A stretch of 31,259 bases of DNA, taken from assembly GCA_000969725.1 (NCBI GenBank), contig JXSR01S009062.1; one strand, written 5' to 3'. The translations under genes and the position numbers were made by a program. This stretch comes from Ophiothrix spiculata (lineage: Eukaryota > Echinodermata > Ophiuroidea > Amphilepidida > Ophiotrichidae). The notes beneath the pieces are model-generated. The model did no database searches and was not told the DNA's origin. It saw only the letters and a program-made list of their open reading frames with translations. This document shows positions 19,896 to 29,696 of the stretch, in pieces; position 1 is the first letter of the stretch, and each line of letters starts with the position of its first letter.

Positions 19896-20420
19896 TTAAA
19901 GGGGCATTGGACAACATTTTGAAATTTTGTTTGTGGATGATTTACACTTCCTAAGTTAGAAAATAACAGTCAATTACCAGATATCGTGAAAAATTTGTTC
20001 AAAACCTTCATAAAAGTCGAAAATTTGAATTTTATTTAAATTCTTGATTTTGGGTATGAGGCTATTCTCGAAACGTATTTACTGATGCTATACAATGAGA
20101 AAGAACCAAAGATTTGTTTATAAAACATTCCTTTTACATCATAGATTGCAGACAAATCAAAAGAAACTTGGAATTTTCATTAGATCTCCTGATAAGGCCA
20201 ATTCTAGAATTTCAACTATAGAGGGCAGTATTTATCGTTGTCGACAACGATAATTAAAAATAAGTGAATATCTAAATATTTTGGTATATAGGGTTTGAAT
20301 TTGACAATGAAACTTTGCATGCTGTTATTATTATCGCTAATATTTCAAATGATGCAAAAATCTCAAAATGTTTGGGGAAAAGTTTGGGGATGATGCTGAA
20401 CTTGTCCAATGCCCCTTTAA
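19896..20420 (+). mobile_element. TTAA-ended MITE-like element, 525 bp
   Basis: Ends TTAAAGGGGCATTGGACAA and TTGTCCAATGCCCCTTTAA are perfect inverted repeats. It matches 28253-28778 (opposite orientation) over its whole length, and 205-1303 in its two halves. A 22-nt perfect palindrome at 20232-20253 (core CGTTGTCGACAACG) lies in the interior beside GAGGGCAGTATT. No open frame. TTAA at both ends suggests a piggyBac-like target preference, which is an inference. Confidence 0.85.
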
Positions 20421-20526
20421 TATTTATTTCACCACTGAATGTATGGTTTGGTTATAGGCAGGATTGATATTGTAGTGTTTTGGTTCATAAAAACTTTTGC
20501 AAAATTAATATTGTTTAGCTTTTGAT

Positions 20527-20884
20527 TTAAAGGGAGCAATTCATGATCCACTTTTCATCCTCAAGGTCACCTAGAGCTATCAAAATTAAGATTTTTAGAT
20601 GGTAAGAATCCGTAACGGGTTTATTTTACAATCCCAAAACCATTCTTTCAAATATGCTTCCATTTTCGAGAAAAGTGAGAAAATGGTGTTAATTACCGTT
20701 GGGGCCCGACAATAATTACAACACAGTAGTCTATGGGGAATTTTTAAATGCTGAAAAGGTTGTAGCTTGAAAACGAATTGTTGGAATCAAGTGAAATTTT
20801 CAGACTACATTTACATTCTTCTTTTTATTTAGCTAGAAAAGAGGCAAGATTTTTTCATACCAGAATCATGAATTGCACCTTTAA
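20527..20884 (-). mobile_element. TTAA-ended MITE-like element (empty-site homolog of 1529-1951)
   Basis: Ends TTAAAGGGAGCAATTCATGAT (first 20 nt) and ATCATGAATTGCACCTTTAA. It is the same family as 1529-1951, inverted. It lacks the 159-bp foldback, so it shows the pre-insertion structure around AAGAAGAATGTAAATG. Confidence 0.75.
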
Positions 20885-21383
20885 TGATATTAATGTTTAT
20901 GAATGATATCAAGAAAAGAAAGGAGTTGAGTCGAATGTACTGAAATCTCAAGAAAAGTACCATTTATCACTTTTCTGTCAAATATGTTAATAATATTATG
21001 CTTTGTAAAATGTAAATGTGTACAGAAAATTGTTATCTACTAGTATGTAGTACATGTATAATATTCAAAGATAAAACATTATAAAGAGGTAAATGAAAAT
21101 GTTACTAAATGTTGACTAATTATGTCTGGTTTTGCAAATGACAATTTTTAAAGAGAAAGACTGCATAAATACAGTTCTATTTTGCTTTTCCGAATATCCC
21201 ACATGAAATTTATGGCTGAAACATTTTTCCCCAAGATACTTTTTAAAATATTTATAGTTTGACCAGTGGGAAATTTGAAATTGAACATTAAATGGTGATC
21301 TTTATTTTTCAACCAAGCTCTTAAATTTTTGACCAATTATGTATTTTCCCTCCTGGGTTTTATTTGTTGTGCAATTCATTGTA
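20885..21383. other. Spacer, nothing recognised
   Basis: AT-rich non-coding DNA with no recognised exon, RNA gene or repeat arm. Confidence 0.35.
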
Positions 21384-21539
21384 CGGCGGATCCTTGTTAG
21401 CACAAAATTACTTGGGGGCCCAAGATTTTAATTTGTGTTTATCAGGATTTATACAACCCTTTTCACATAGAAAATCAAAACTTTGGACTCCAAAATCATT
21501 TTGTGCTATCAGGGTTTTTATGTTAACAGATTTCCACTG
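21384..21539. mobile_element. Degraded pogo/Tigger-like MITE
   Basis: Same family as 25950-26123. It has TTGTTAGCACAAAAT, CTTGGGGGCCC, TTTCACATAGAAAATCAA, TTATGTTAACAGATTTCCACTG in the same order (last word split here as TTATGTTAACAG and ATTTCCACTG). The left end is mutated (CGGCGGATCC for CAGTGGAACC). TA flanks both ends. Confidence 0.65.
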
Positions 21540-21878
21540 TAGTTGGATTATTCTGAGTTTGGTCATGTGACGATGGGTCTTCTCCAATATGGAACCGATT
21601 TTTTTTTTTTTTGAGGTATTATTATTTTAACCATTGATTTTGTAAGTTTATATTTATAATTTTATTATGTTCACATTGAAATCAACGTTCCAAGGCCCTT
21701 GTTATGAAAGAATAAATAATAACAACACCACAACCTACGGAGATTTAAAGGCATTAGCCATGTTCAGCAATATGAACTTGTGACACTTAGTGATTTTATT
21801 GCATTTTTAGAAAGCTCTTCCAACTAATAACTTATAAGTTAACCATTCTTGAATATTTTAAGTACAAGAGACAATTAT

Positions 21879-22118
21879 CATTGGCGTAGCCAGGGGTGTG
21901 TTGAAGGGGCGCGTTCACCCTGTGGGTCTACAAAAAAAATTGGAAAAAAGAAATAAAAACAATAAGAAAACAACATCAAAAGGACGCAGTAGTCCTAATT
22001 ACTGCTAATAATACATTTAGCGACCCGTCCCATATAGGCAGGTACCCGTAGCGACCCCTGGACCCTTTACTAGGATTTATTGCGCACCCCGGGGTACCCA
22101 ATCCTGGCTACGCACCTG
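21879..22118. mobile_element. TIR element with GGCGTAGCCAGG ends
   Basis: The left end CATTGGCGTAGCCAGG is matched by CCTGGCTACGCACCTG. ATTAT lies directly outside both ends (21874-21878, 22119-22123), a likely 5-bp target duplication. G+C-rich ends and an A-rich middle, with no transposase frame. 'GCGTAGCCAGG' ends are widespread in animal DNA transposons. Confidence 0.7.
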
Positions 22119-22123
22119 ATTAT

Positions 22124-23007
22124 GTATGTTTTGGAAAAGATCGCCAAGGATGCAAAAGAAAAATAAGTGATAGTGTTTCTAGAAATAAATCGCAAAATTC
22201 TCAAAATTACTTTTTTGTATCTACCAAACCATCTTTGGTAAAAATGTCATTGTTTTGAGTGTATTTAACATTTCTAAACTATAATCAAACCATTTTAAAT
22301 TGTCAAGAACACATTTTGAAATGTAAAAAAATAGGAAAATAGAAACACTGTCATCAATTAGCTGAGGGAACAAATTAGATGGGAACTCATCTTTTTAAGA
22401 AAAATAATAAGAGTTTGTTGGTTTGTTTTGATTCTATTGTGCCTTTACTTGATTCAGGGAAGATTATAAAAAATAAAAATGAACTTTTATATCCAATCAA
22501 TGTCGAATCACGGCAAATATGAAAAGTTTCCAAGGCTATTTATTAGCTTGATACAAAAGAATCAACTCATTGAAATTATGTTTAATATCAATACAGAGAA
22601 AAGAGATGATTTTCAACTACATGTATTACTGGTAGCATTACTAATTGCATCTGTAAATAATTTGATAAGACTATTTTCTACTTGCCTTCAATTTTGTACA
22701 ACTATATATTTGACATAATCAACGGGAATCAGTCGGATGGTGGGAATACTGATTTTGTGTTACAGACTAAAAGAGGCGATATGATTTTTTTTATGCATTA
22801 CAGGGTTGTTACTATGAAATTTTTTAAAAGAATTGTTCATATCTCTGCAACCAGATATCTGATTAAGTGGGGGTTTGAATCAAACTAAATGGACAAATGA
22901 TTCATATCAGGAAAAACTATATACTAATATTGGATACTGCCAACATGTGACTTTGTCATGTGAGTGCAAGAAAGTAGTATTGCACACTGTCTAATCTCCG
23001 ATCTTGG
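22124..23007. other. Spacer, nothing recognised
   Basis: AT-rich. A 79-codon open frame at 22479-22718 shows no recognisable domain and is probably chance. Confidence 0.35.
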
Positions 23008-23072
23008 GTCAGTGGTTCTTGAAATGGTTCTTCAGGTGACAGTCCTGAAGAACCATTTCAAGAACCACTGAC
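23008..23072. repeat. Perfect 29-bp inverted repeat, 7-nt loop
   Basis: GTCAGTGGTTCTTGAAATGG followed by TTCTTCAGG forms one arm, and its exact reverse complement follows after TGACAGT. Weaker pairing (CTCCGATCTTGG with ATAAGATGGAG) extends the stem to about 22996-23084. It could be a short foldback element or a hairpin RNA source. Confidence 0.85.
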
Positions 23073-23758
23073 ATAAGATGGAGAATTTTTGATAGATTTT
23101 TCACATTCTTGTGACAAAGTTATAAATAAAAAATAACTTAGGGCAGCCATTGCCGATACGACTTTCTTGAACTCACATGACGACTTATTCCCCTTGTTTG
23201 TGTCACTTATATCTATTGGTACCTTAACACCAGCAATGTTTATAGATGATAAATAAATCAAATACTGGAACTTACTTTTGCAACTATGCGACGTTGCGAC
23301 CATAACCAATGGTCTTCAACAGGCATCTGATTCCTCGGGATGATCACATGATACCAGCAAAGTATATTACGTACTATTGAACATTGAAGGTTTAACAGTT
23401 AAAAATTGTGTAAGAGGTCAAATTTCTTATTTTATCAGAAACATTACCTTTGAGGTGTATTGAATCATGCCAATCGGGTTCTAACATCCAAAACATTTTT
23501 TTAAAAAGGTGATAAAAATCCGAGACAAAAATCCCTGCTCCATTCAATTTTTAAATAGTACATGTACACAAACTTTAAATGTGATTTTCCCCAGCTATAT
23601 TTTTCAAAATAAGTGCTTAAGCTACAGGCTGTAAAGAGTTTTTACTGTAACTTTGCAACCAAACATCAATAATCAAAAGTAAGGTATCATTTTAACGCTT
23701 TTTTAAGTCTTGGCTTAAAAATGAGACCAAACATATTGATTTTGATTCTGGGACCCTT
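23073..23758. other. Spacer, nothing recognised
   Basis: AT-rich non-coding DNA. No supported exon or repeat. Confidence 0.35.
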
Positions 23759-23804
23759 TTAAGGTACCTTAGATATGATGTTGTTAAGGTACCTTAGATA
23801 TGAT
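23759..23804 (+). repeat. Direct repeat of TTAAGGTACCTTAGATATGA
   Basis: Two copies of a 21-nt word start at 23759 and 23784, separated by GTTG. Each contains the palindrome TAAGGTACCTTA. They immediately precede the next element. Confidence 0.85.
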
Positions 23805-23949
23805 CCCTGGAGAAAGTTGAGTACAATTCTAGTACAAGATTGGAATGTGCACATTTGGAAGTTAACATCATTCTAGTACAATTTAAGTTCAATTCTAGTA
23901 CTGTACAGAAAATTTATGTACAGAGAATTGTACTCGATTTTTACTAGGG
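23805..23949. mobile_element. GTAC-rich TIR element (diverged copy)
   Basis: Ends CCCTGGAGAAAGTTGAGTAC and GTACTCGATTTTTACTAGGG. The interior repeats (A)GTACAATTCTAGTAC-type words and contains GTGCACATTTGGAA, shared with 27635-27828. No coding capacity. Confidence 0.65.
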
Positions 23950-24277
23950 ATGGGTCACACATGTTGTTAAAGTGTTATTTGAAAATTTGTTAATACATGG
24001 AAATAAAATCATATCACAAATGTATTTTCTAATTAATGTCTTTCGTACTGTAGAATCAAAAAGGAAGGAATTAGTCACTAATAAATACAATCAAGTATTG
24101 TACAAGTTGCTATTTGAAATTCGATTTTGTTAACTGGCTTGATTCTTATGTATCCACTCGTTAAATAGACAAAATTGTATCAATTGATTACCGATAAATC
24201 AATGTCGGCCTAATCAAATGGTAGCTGAGTTTTTAATCATCCTGAAAGCTGATTACCACTTAAGACCAAACTATAGT
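23950..24277. other. Spacer, nothing recognised
   Basis: AT-rich non-coding DNA between two inverted-repeat elements. Confidence 0.35.
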
Positions 24278-24524
24278 CGGCCTTCAAACAAAATTTTCAC
24301 TACCAAACATTTGGTCGTGAGTCACCAAATATTTGCGATCAAATTTAAAGTATAAACCGGTAACAAACATTTGAAGCAATGTATATGGCAATTCAACACA
24401 TGTACAATTTAGCGTGAAATTATAATTGGTCTCAACTCAGTGTTGAAGTTATTTTATTTGAAGTCAATCGTCATTTTGACGTCACAACCAAATGTTTGGT
24501 AGGGAAAATTTTGTTTGAAGGCCG
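24278..24524. mobile_element. TIR element with GGCCTTCAAACAAAATTTTC ends
   Basis: GGCCTTCAAACAAAATTTTC then ACTACCAAACATTTGGT on the left pairs with ACCAAATGTTTGGTAGGG and AAAATTTTGTTTGAAGGCC on the right, about 40 nt with one or two mismatches. A CRE-like TGACGTCA falls inside the right arm. No frame. Confidence 0.75.
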
Positions 24525-24799
24525 GCCCCTTAAAGCGATATTTTGCTTGAAGAGCTCAGCAAAACTGTATCTGCATCAAAGTGGTATTAAATTCGAAATG
24601 ATAAAAAAATACCAGCAGATTTGTAATGATGGCAAAACTCCAGAACAGTTTTGTGTTAATTTTTAATCTTGAAACTATCATCAAAACTTGTGTATTCAAA
24701 TTGATGAATTGCAGTAACAGTAATCTTGGCCTATAGTCAAAACAAATATGGAAGCTATCAGGGAAAAGAAGCATAAAAACCCAATAAAACCCTAATGTA

Positions 24800-25213
24800 C
24801 GAAGGGGTATCAAAAAGTTTTAAAGATTACCCATAAGGAAAAGAGCCATGTCGATGAACTTTTGTCAGGATGGTCACTCGTCCTTGATTATAGTGCAAAA
24901 ATTTATATCAATGGCATTTATACTTTCTAAACAGGTGCAGGGTTACAGCAAATAATTCTATGATGACACGCCCAAAATTTTGATACCATAGAATAAGTTA
25001 GGATCTCCTCTTTCCATTGATACCAAAATTATGGAAATCAGCCAATTGAAGCATGGCCGACCTGAAAATGTTGATTTTTAGCGAAATACAATGTGAATTT
25101 AATGTGTCCTAAAAGAGGACCTCTAAAAAGTCAGTGCCTACATATATAGATAAAGTTATGTTCCTGTCTGTATTTCTTCTTAGTGATCTTTAAAACTTTT
25201 TGATACCCCCTTG
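24800..25213. mobile_element. Tc1/mariner-like MITE with TA duplication
   Basis: The left end CGAAGGGGTATCAAAAAGTT with TTAAAGAT is mirrored by ATCTTTAAAACTTTTTGATA with CCCCCTTG. TA lies directly outside both ends (24798-24799, 25214-25215). These features fit a Tc1/mariner-type non-autonomous element. No DDE/D transposase frame remains. Confidence 0.7.
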
Positions 25214-25484
25214 TATGCCTGGTTTGCACATCTGTATATTTGCTGGTGTAGAGACTGTCATGTCCTGGTACTGGCTCACGCTTCACTTCTCAGATGTTGC
25301 GAATCAATATAGTTCAGTGCACGTGGCAATTAATTCAATTACAATTTGCAGCACAGCTAGCATGGGTCGGTAACTAAGCAACGTTTAATTTAGATGTCAC
25401 ACTACAATGGAGAGATCATCACTCACATTTCGCGAATGTTCATTGAGATTATACAATTCGTATGCTCAAAAGGCTAAAACACAA

Positions 25485-25740
25485 TCGAGGACCCTAGAAC
25501 TTAAAGGGGGTTAAGTCACAAAATCTTGAAACTTGAGTTGAGTCAATTTCCTGCTACAGAATTCTCATTTCTACATTCTGTACAAGTTTTGTAGTAATTT
25601 GATGATCAGAGCATGCGTAAGAGTCACTGCGAGATACAGCAATACCATTCAAGACAACACAAATGATTATGATGTTTGTGCCATTTTCTCAGTTTGTACT
25701 CAATGTGACTAAACCCCCTTCTTGTTCTAGGGTCCTCAAT
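25485..25740. mobile_element. TIR element with TYGAGGACCCTAGAAC ends
   Basis: TCGAGGACCCTAGAACTTAA with AGGGGGTTAAGTCACA pairs with TGTGACTAAACCCCCTT and GTTCTAGGGTCCTCAA on the right. The interior is non-coding. The boundary is uncertain by a few bases (CACAAT outside left, TTGTG outside right also pair). Confidence 0.7.
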
Positions 25741-25949
25741 TTGTGACCTAGCACATCCAATCCAACCAGTGTACACGTGACTCATTTTATTAACGTGATA
25801 CATCTGTCAACACTTTCCAAAAGATTGATGATTATGATTTGGAACATGCAGTTGTGAAAAGCATTTTCAAAGCTGTACATAATTTATATGTTGGACATTG
25901 GCATATAAATGTCATGATTAAATAACAGCTAGAATCACGACACTTTATA

Positions 25950-26123
25950 CAGTGGAACCACATTAACACAAAATCACTGGGGCCAAAGAGTTTAGTTTGG
26001 GTTATCAGGATTTTGTGTTATCCAACTGATTTCACATAGGAAATCAATACTTGGGACCCAACAAACATTTTGTGTTAACAGGGTTTTTGTGTTAACAGAT
26101 TTTGTGTTAACAAGGCTCCACTG
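25950..26123. mobile_element. pogo/Tigger-like MITE with TA duplication
   Basis: The left end CAGTGGAACCACATTAACAC and the right end mirrored as CAGTGGAGCCTTGTTAACAC, with TA outside both ends (25948-25949, 26124-26125). 'CAGTGGAACCTC..TTAAC' ends typify pogo/Tigger elements. The internal TTTTGTGTTAACAG word is repeated. At 174 bp it is non-autonomous. Confidence 0.75.
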
Positions 26124-26264
26124 TATCTTAATGCTGAAATGAGGCATGTAGCTTTGACAAACTTGACTGGATTGGATCTGATGGGATACATGCATGGGGG
26201 AGCAGTCAAGTCAAATGTTGTAGGCAGGGCATGACCACAGTTTTTTAAAAGCCAAATATCAAGA

Positions 26265-26401
26265 GTTCGAAAAAGTACCATATTTCTTAAAATAGCTGTT
26301 TTTGATACTCTAAATAATGGCCTGATTCACCCTTCTGTCCTCAAAACAACCCTAATTCACCCTTTTCACGCTATGCCTAGAGCATTATACTTGACTGCCC
26401 A
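26265..26401 (+). mobile_element. Truncated copy of the 27233-27507 family
   Basis: Follows 27380-27495 in order: GTTTGAAAATGTACC-like start, ATTTCTT(G)AAAATGGCTG, GTCCTCAAAA, ACCCTAATT, CATGCTATG, CATTATAC and the TTGACTGCCC end. The left half and left terminal repeat are missing. Confidence 0.45.
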
Positions 26402-26422
26402 ACCTCTTCTAATTTTGTGTTC

Positions 26423-26888
26423 TTAAAGGAGCTTGGTCCGATTTTTCAGAATGTACTTTTCAATATCATATGGAAGATGATATTGAAAAGTACATTTCAT
26501 AAGAGCTCCGGTTTTCCTCCTGCACTAAAACTGGCAGATAAATCTGACCATCTGACAGAGGATATACACTGATGAGGCTATCCTCTATAAATATGTCATA
26601 TTTATTTATGACCCTGAAAGAAGTCTTTAAGTTTCAAATTTCAGCTGAATCGGTTAAACCGTTTTGATTTTATGGGCAATTTTGTATTTCAGAGAAGCCT
26701 ATACGTTACTGTGTAAAATTAGTTATGGTTACCATAATTAGGCACATTTTCATACATATCTCCAAAAAGGAACATAGCTCAACTGTGAAATTTCACATGG
26801 GTTATGAGAAATATATGAGCAATATTTTGGTACCAAAATCTCATAAAGTTTGAAAAAAAGTTGATGCAATCAGACCATGCTCCTTTAA
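26423..26888. mobile_element. TTAA-ended element with TTAAAGGAGCTTGGTCCGAT ends
   Basis: The left end TTAAAGGAGCTTGGTCCGAT is mirrored on the right by ATCAGACCATGCTCCTTTAA. A perfect 20-bp hairpin sits near the left end (26450-26496). The interior is AT-rich without a frame. It is a third type with the TTAAAGG edge, related in its ends to 19896 and 20527. Confidence 0.75.
26450..26496. repeat. Perfect 20-bp hairpin
   Basis: AATGTACTTTTCAATATCAT and its exact reverse complement flank a 7-nt loop (ATGGAAG). It lies just inside the left terminal repeat of the 26423 element. Confidence 0.85.
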
Positions 26889-27232
26889 AACATTGATGTT
26901 TGATACAAGACTGGTCAGATTTCAAGTTTGCTCTCGTAACCGACATGGGAAAGACTAGTTTAAACTATTGCTGCCATACACAAAAAATACTGCTTTGTAA
27001 TATTCAGATGCATCTACCCTTAATCAAGGGTGGTGATAATTGACAGCTCTACACAGAGTGCAGATCAAGATGCATGCGGATCTCAAGAGATCCAGACCTG
27101 AGATCCGGCCGCATCTCTGTAGACCGCTTAAACGTATATGAGTATGCAAACTGCTGTACAGCAGGTCTAACACTCGATCATGTAGCCTCAGTCTACTGTA
27201 AAGCTGCTAATGGAGATGCGTATTCATCTGGA

Positions 27233-27507
27233 TTGGGGGGGGGGGGTTACTCAAGTATGATGCTGCAAAGTTTTTCAAAACACCACTAAAGAGTGATTTT
27301 TTTTCTGAAGCAAAAATATACCCTTTTTCCCATATTCACACACTAAATGGGGAATTTACTGTTACCGTTTAAACACTAGGGTTTGAAAATGTACCTATTT
27401 CTTGAAAATGGCTGCTTGTGTCCTCAAAAAGAACCCTAATTTACATTTTTCTTGGTCATGCTATGTGTGCAGCATTCATTATACATGTACTTGAGTGCTC
27501 CCCCTGG
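27233..27507. mobile_element. G-rich-ended TIR element
   Basis: A 12-G run then TTACTCAAGTATGATG at the left is mirrored by CATGTACTTGAGTGCTCCCC at the right. It has no frame. The right half is related to 26265-26401. The ends resemble those of 16352-16697 (G tract plus (T)NACTCA). Confidence 0.6.
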
Positions 27508-27634
27508 TCTGTTACTTGATTATCCACTTCAAAATGTACAGTGTAGAGTACGTCAACCAGACACAAATATGTTTCAATAAAAGGAGTAAAAAAAACCACC
27601 CAATATTCATGGCTTTTCTAGGAATTGCAAACAA

Positions 27635-27828
27635 CCCTGGACAAAATCGAGTACAAAAAAAGTACAACATTCCTAAGGTGCACATTTGGAACACAATTAT
27701 AGTACAGTTTTAGTACAAATATAGTACAAATCTGTGTACTATTAATGTACTCAAATTGTACTTAAATGATGTTCCAAATGTGCACCTTAGGAATGTTGTA
27801 CTATTTTTGTACTCGATTTTGTCCAGGG
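27635..27828. mobile_element. GTAC-rich TIR element, 194 bp
   Basis: CCCTGGACAAAATCGAGTAC plus AAAAAAAGTACAACATTCC and TAAGGTGCACATTTGGAAC is mirrored almost exactly on the right, giving arms of about 58 nt with one mismatch. The middle is a chain of AGTACAA/TTGTACT words. The diverged relative is at 23805-23949. No coding capacity. Confidence 0.85.
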
Positions 27829-27861
27829 AAAACTACGCATATTTTGTATTATTTAAAGTGA

Positions 27862-28093
27862 CCTGTCTTAAGCTATGGTCACAATTTTCCATACAACTTC
27901 CATATGAACAGAAATGAATTTGCATAGCATACTGACATAATTTTTAGACCATATTTTACGAACTTCAAATGGTATTATAGAATAACCGGTGTTAAAAACA
28001 GGGTTTTTTTTTAAATAAAACAAACTTGTCAGATAATTGAAGTATGCTGTTCATCCGTTACTATGAAGTATTGTGACCATAGTTTAAGACAGG
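27862..28093. mobile_element. TIR element with CCTGTCTTAAGCTATGGTCA ends
   Basis: The left CCTGTCTTAAGCTATGGTCA with CAAT is mirrored by ATTGTGACCATAGTTTAAGA with CAGG, one mismatch in 25. A shorter inner mirror involves AACTTCCATATG and TTCATCCGTTAC only weakly. No frame. Confidence 0.7.
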
Positions 28094-28252
28094 CCTATAC
28101 AAATTGTAGCAACTATTTTGGTTCCAGATATTAGATATCCAAACCCCCATGACCGTTCAGGTCAGATTACTTCAAAGAATGGGCTGTTCAAGTTCATTAT
28201 TATTGATGTCTGGGGCAACTCAATATTGCTCAATCTATATCATTAATCAATT

Positions 28253-28778
28253 TTAAAGGGGCATTAGACAAGTTCAGCATCATCCCCAAACTTTTCCCCA
28301 AGCAATTTGAGATGTTTGCATCATTTGAAGCATTAGCGTTAATAATGACAGTTTCATTGTCATACTCAAACCCTGTATATCAAAATATTTAGATATTCCT
28401 TTATTTTTAATTATCGTTGTCGACAACGATAAATACTGCCCTCTATAATTGAATTTTTAAAATTGGTCTTTTCAGAAGATATAATGCAAACTCCAAATTT
28501 CTTTTGATTTCTCTGCAATCTATGATGCGAAAAGAATGTTTTACAAACAAATCAGCTCAAATTTTTGACTTTTTCTTGATATATAGCAACAATAAATACG
28601 TTTAGAGAATAACCTCATACCCAAGAAAAAAAACAAGAATGAAATTAATTTTTTTACTTTTCTGAAGGTTTTGATCAAAATTTTCCCGATATCTGGCAAA
28701 TGACTTGTTGTTTTCTAACACATGAAGCGTAAATCATCCACAAATAAAATTTCGAAATTTTGTCCAATGCCCCTTTAA
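28253..28778 (-). mobile_element. TTAA-ended MITE-like element, 526 bp
   Basis: Ends TTAAAGGGGCATTAGACAAG and TTTTGTCCAATGCCCCTTTAA (last 20 nt). It matches 19896-20420 end to end in inverse orientation, with similar length (526 versus 525). It keeps the same perfect 22-nt palindrome at 28411-28432. No frame. Confidence 0.85.
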
Positions 28779-29393
28779 GTTCACAGACACTTGCATTTGA
28801 GAATAACCATGCAGGTGCAGACATTGACATGCACTTTATTCTCGTTTTACGAAACGTGATAGCAATTAACATAACATTATTGTAGTTGTAATTGTGACCA
28901 GCATTTGAATTTAATCATTTTAAAACTATTTGTATTTTCATAACATCAAAGCATAGGTATGTTGTTATTCATCATCATGACTGATATGATTCAAGTCAGA
29001 ATGTAGAAAATGAAAGCGACTATATTATAAAACTTAACCTTTAAAAATGAAAATAAAATAATCAAATATTTTGCAATTTTGGATACAGATGTGAAACAAG
29101 AAACTCAGGATCATTTTTGAAAGGCATCAGCATAGTCATGGCTAGAAATAGGTTTAATGGTCTATTCTAAAGTTACCCCCCCCCCCCTTTGGTTAATGAT
29201 GGTGAAGTTTACAGGGTAGATGTACAGGTTAAAATGTGCAAACACATTTTTAAGGATTCTTGAGGCAAAACCACAGCAAACCCATGCGCCACTTAAATGA
29301 TCGCCAAACCCAGCAGGCATTACATCAATTACGGAATGTTGATTTGACGTCAACAAGAGCTCGAGCTCGTCAGCTCCTTTGATCAATCAATCA
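28779..29393. other. Spacer with poly-C tract
   Basis: AT-rich non-coding DNA. It has a 12-C run at 29176-29187 and a GAGCTCGAGCTC palindrome at 29359-29370. No gene was recognised. Confidence 0.35.
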
Positions 29394-29612
29394 ATGATAC
29401 AAGTACTTGCATAACATTCATACCCCATGAAGGAGTCTATGCGTACAGTCGTACAGGGGACCCAAGGCTTTACGTGACTGTCCGACCACGGAGCAAGTAG
29501 AGTAAAGTTTCTTGCCCAAAGAAACAAGAAGACGAAAAACCGCCCGGCCCCGGGGCTCGAACCCACAATCTCTGTATTACGAGACCCGTGCTCTAACCGC
29601 TCAGCCACGCAT
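29394..29612 (-). mobile_element. tRNA-derived SINE
   Basis: Minus strand. CGTGGCTGAGCGGTTAGAGC is a clear tRNA D-arm/A box, and GTGGGTTCGAGCCCCGGG is a clear T-arm/B box at the right distance. The intervening GTCTC...GAGAT mimics an anticodon arm with an 8-nt loop. The acceptor ends do not pair, so this is not a functional tRNA. A roughly 130-nt body follows and ends in the repeat ATTGATTGATTGATC. A minus-strand frame across it reads VAERLEHGSRNTEIVGSSPG, the typical spurious translation of such SINE heads. Confidence 0.75.
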
Positions 29613-29614
29613 GT

Positions 29615-29696
29615 TGATGTACATTGTGAATGCAAATTTTGTTGATGTCGTACATAATTTGACGTTGACACAATCTGCATTTACAATGTACATGAA
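29615..29696. mobile_element. Foldback sequence beside the SINE
   Basis: TGATGTACATTGTGAATGCA with AATTTTGTTGATGTCGTAC pairs with GTACATAATTTGACG-TTGACACAA and TCTGCATTTACAATGTACAT on the right, with several mismatches. It abuts the 5' end of the SINE head. A short foldback element is the simplest reading. Confidence 0.55.

Noticed and set aside
21745-21780. Single TTAAAGGCATTAGCC end-like word
   Set aside because: It resembles the end of the 28253 family, but no second end or interior match was found, so it is not called as an element.
22479-22888. Two overlapping short frames of 79 and 68 codons
   Set aside because: No domains, hydrophobic AT-rich composition, and no splice or promoter context.
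29540-29612. Functional tRNA gene on the minus strand
   Set aside because: A and B boxes are good, but the acceptor ends do not pair and the anticodon loop has 8 nt. It continues into a SINE body.
29387-29680. 97-codon minus-strand frame with VAERLEHGSRNTEIVGSSPG
   Set aside because: It is the translation of a tRNA-derived SINE head, a well-known false protein.
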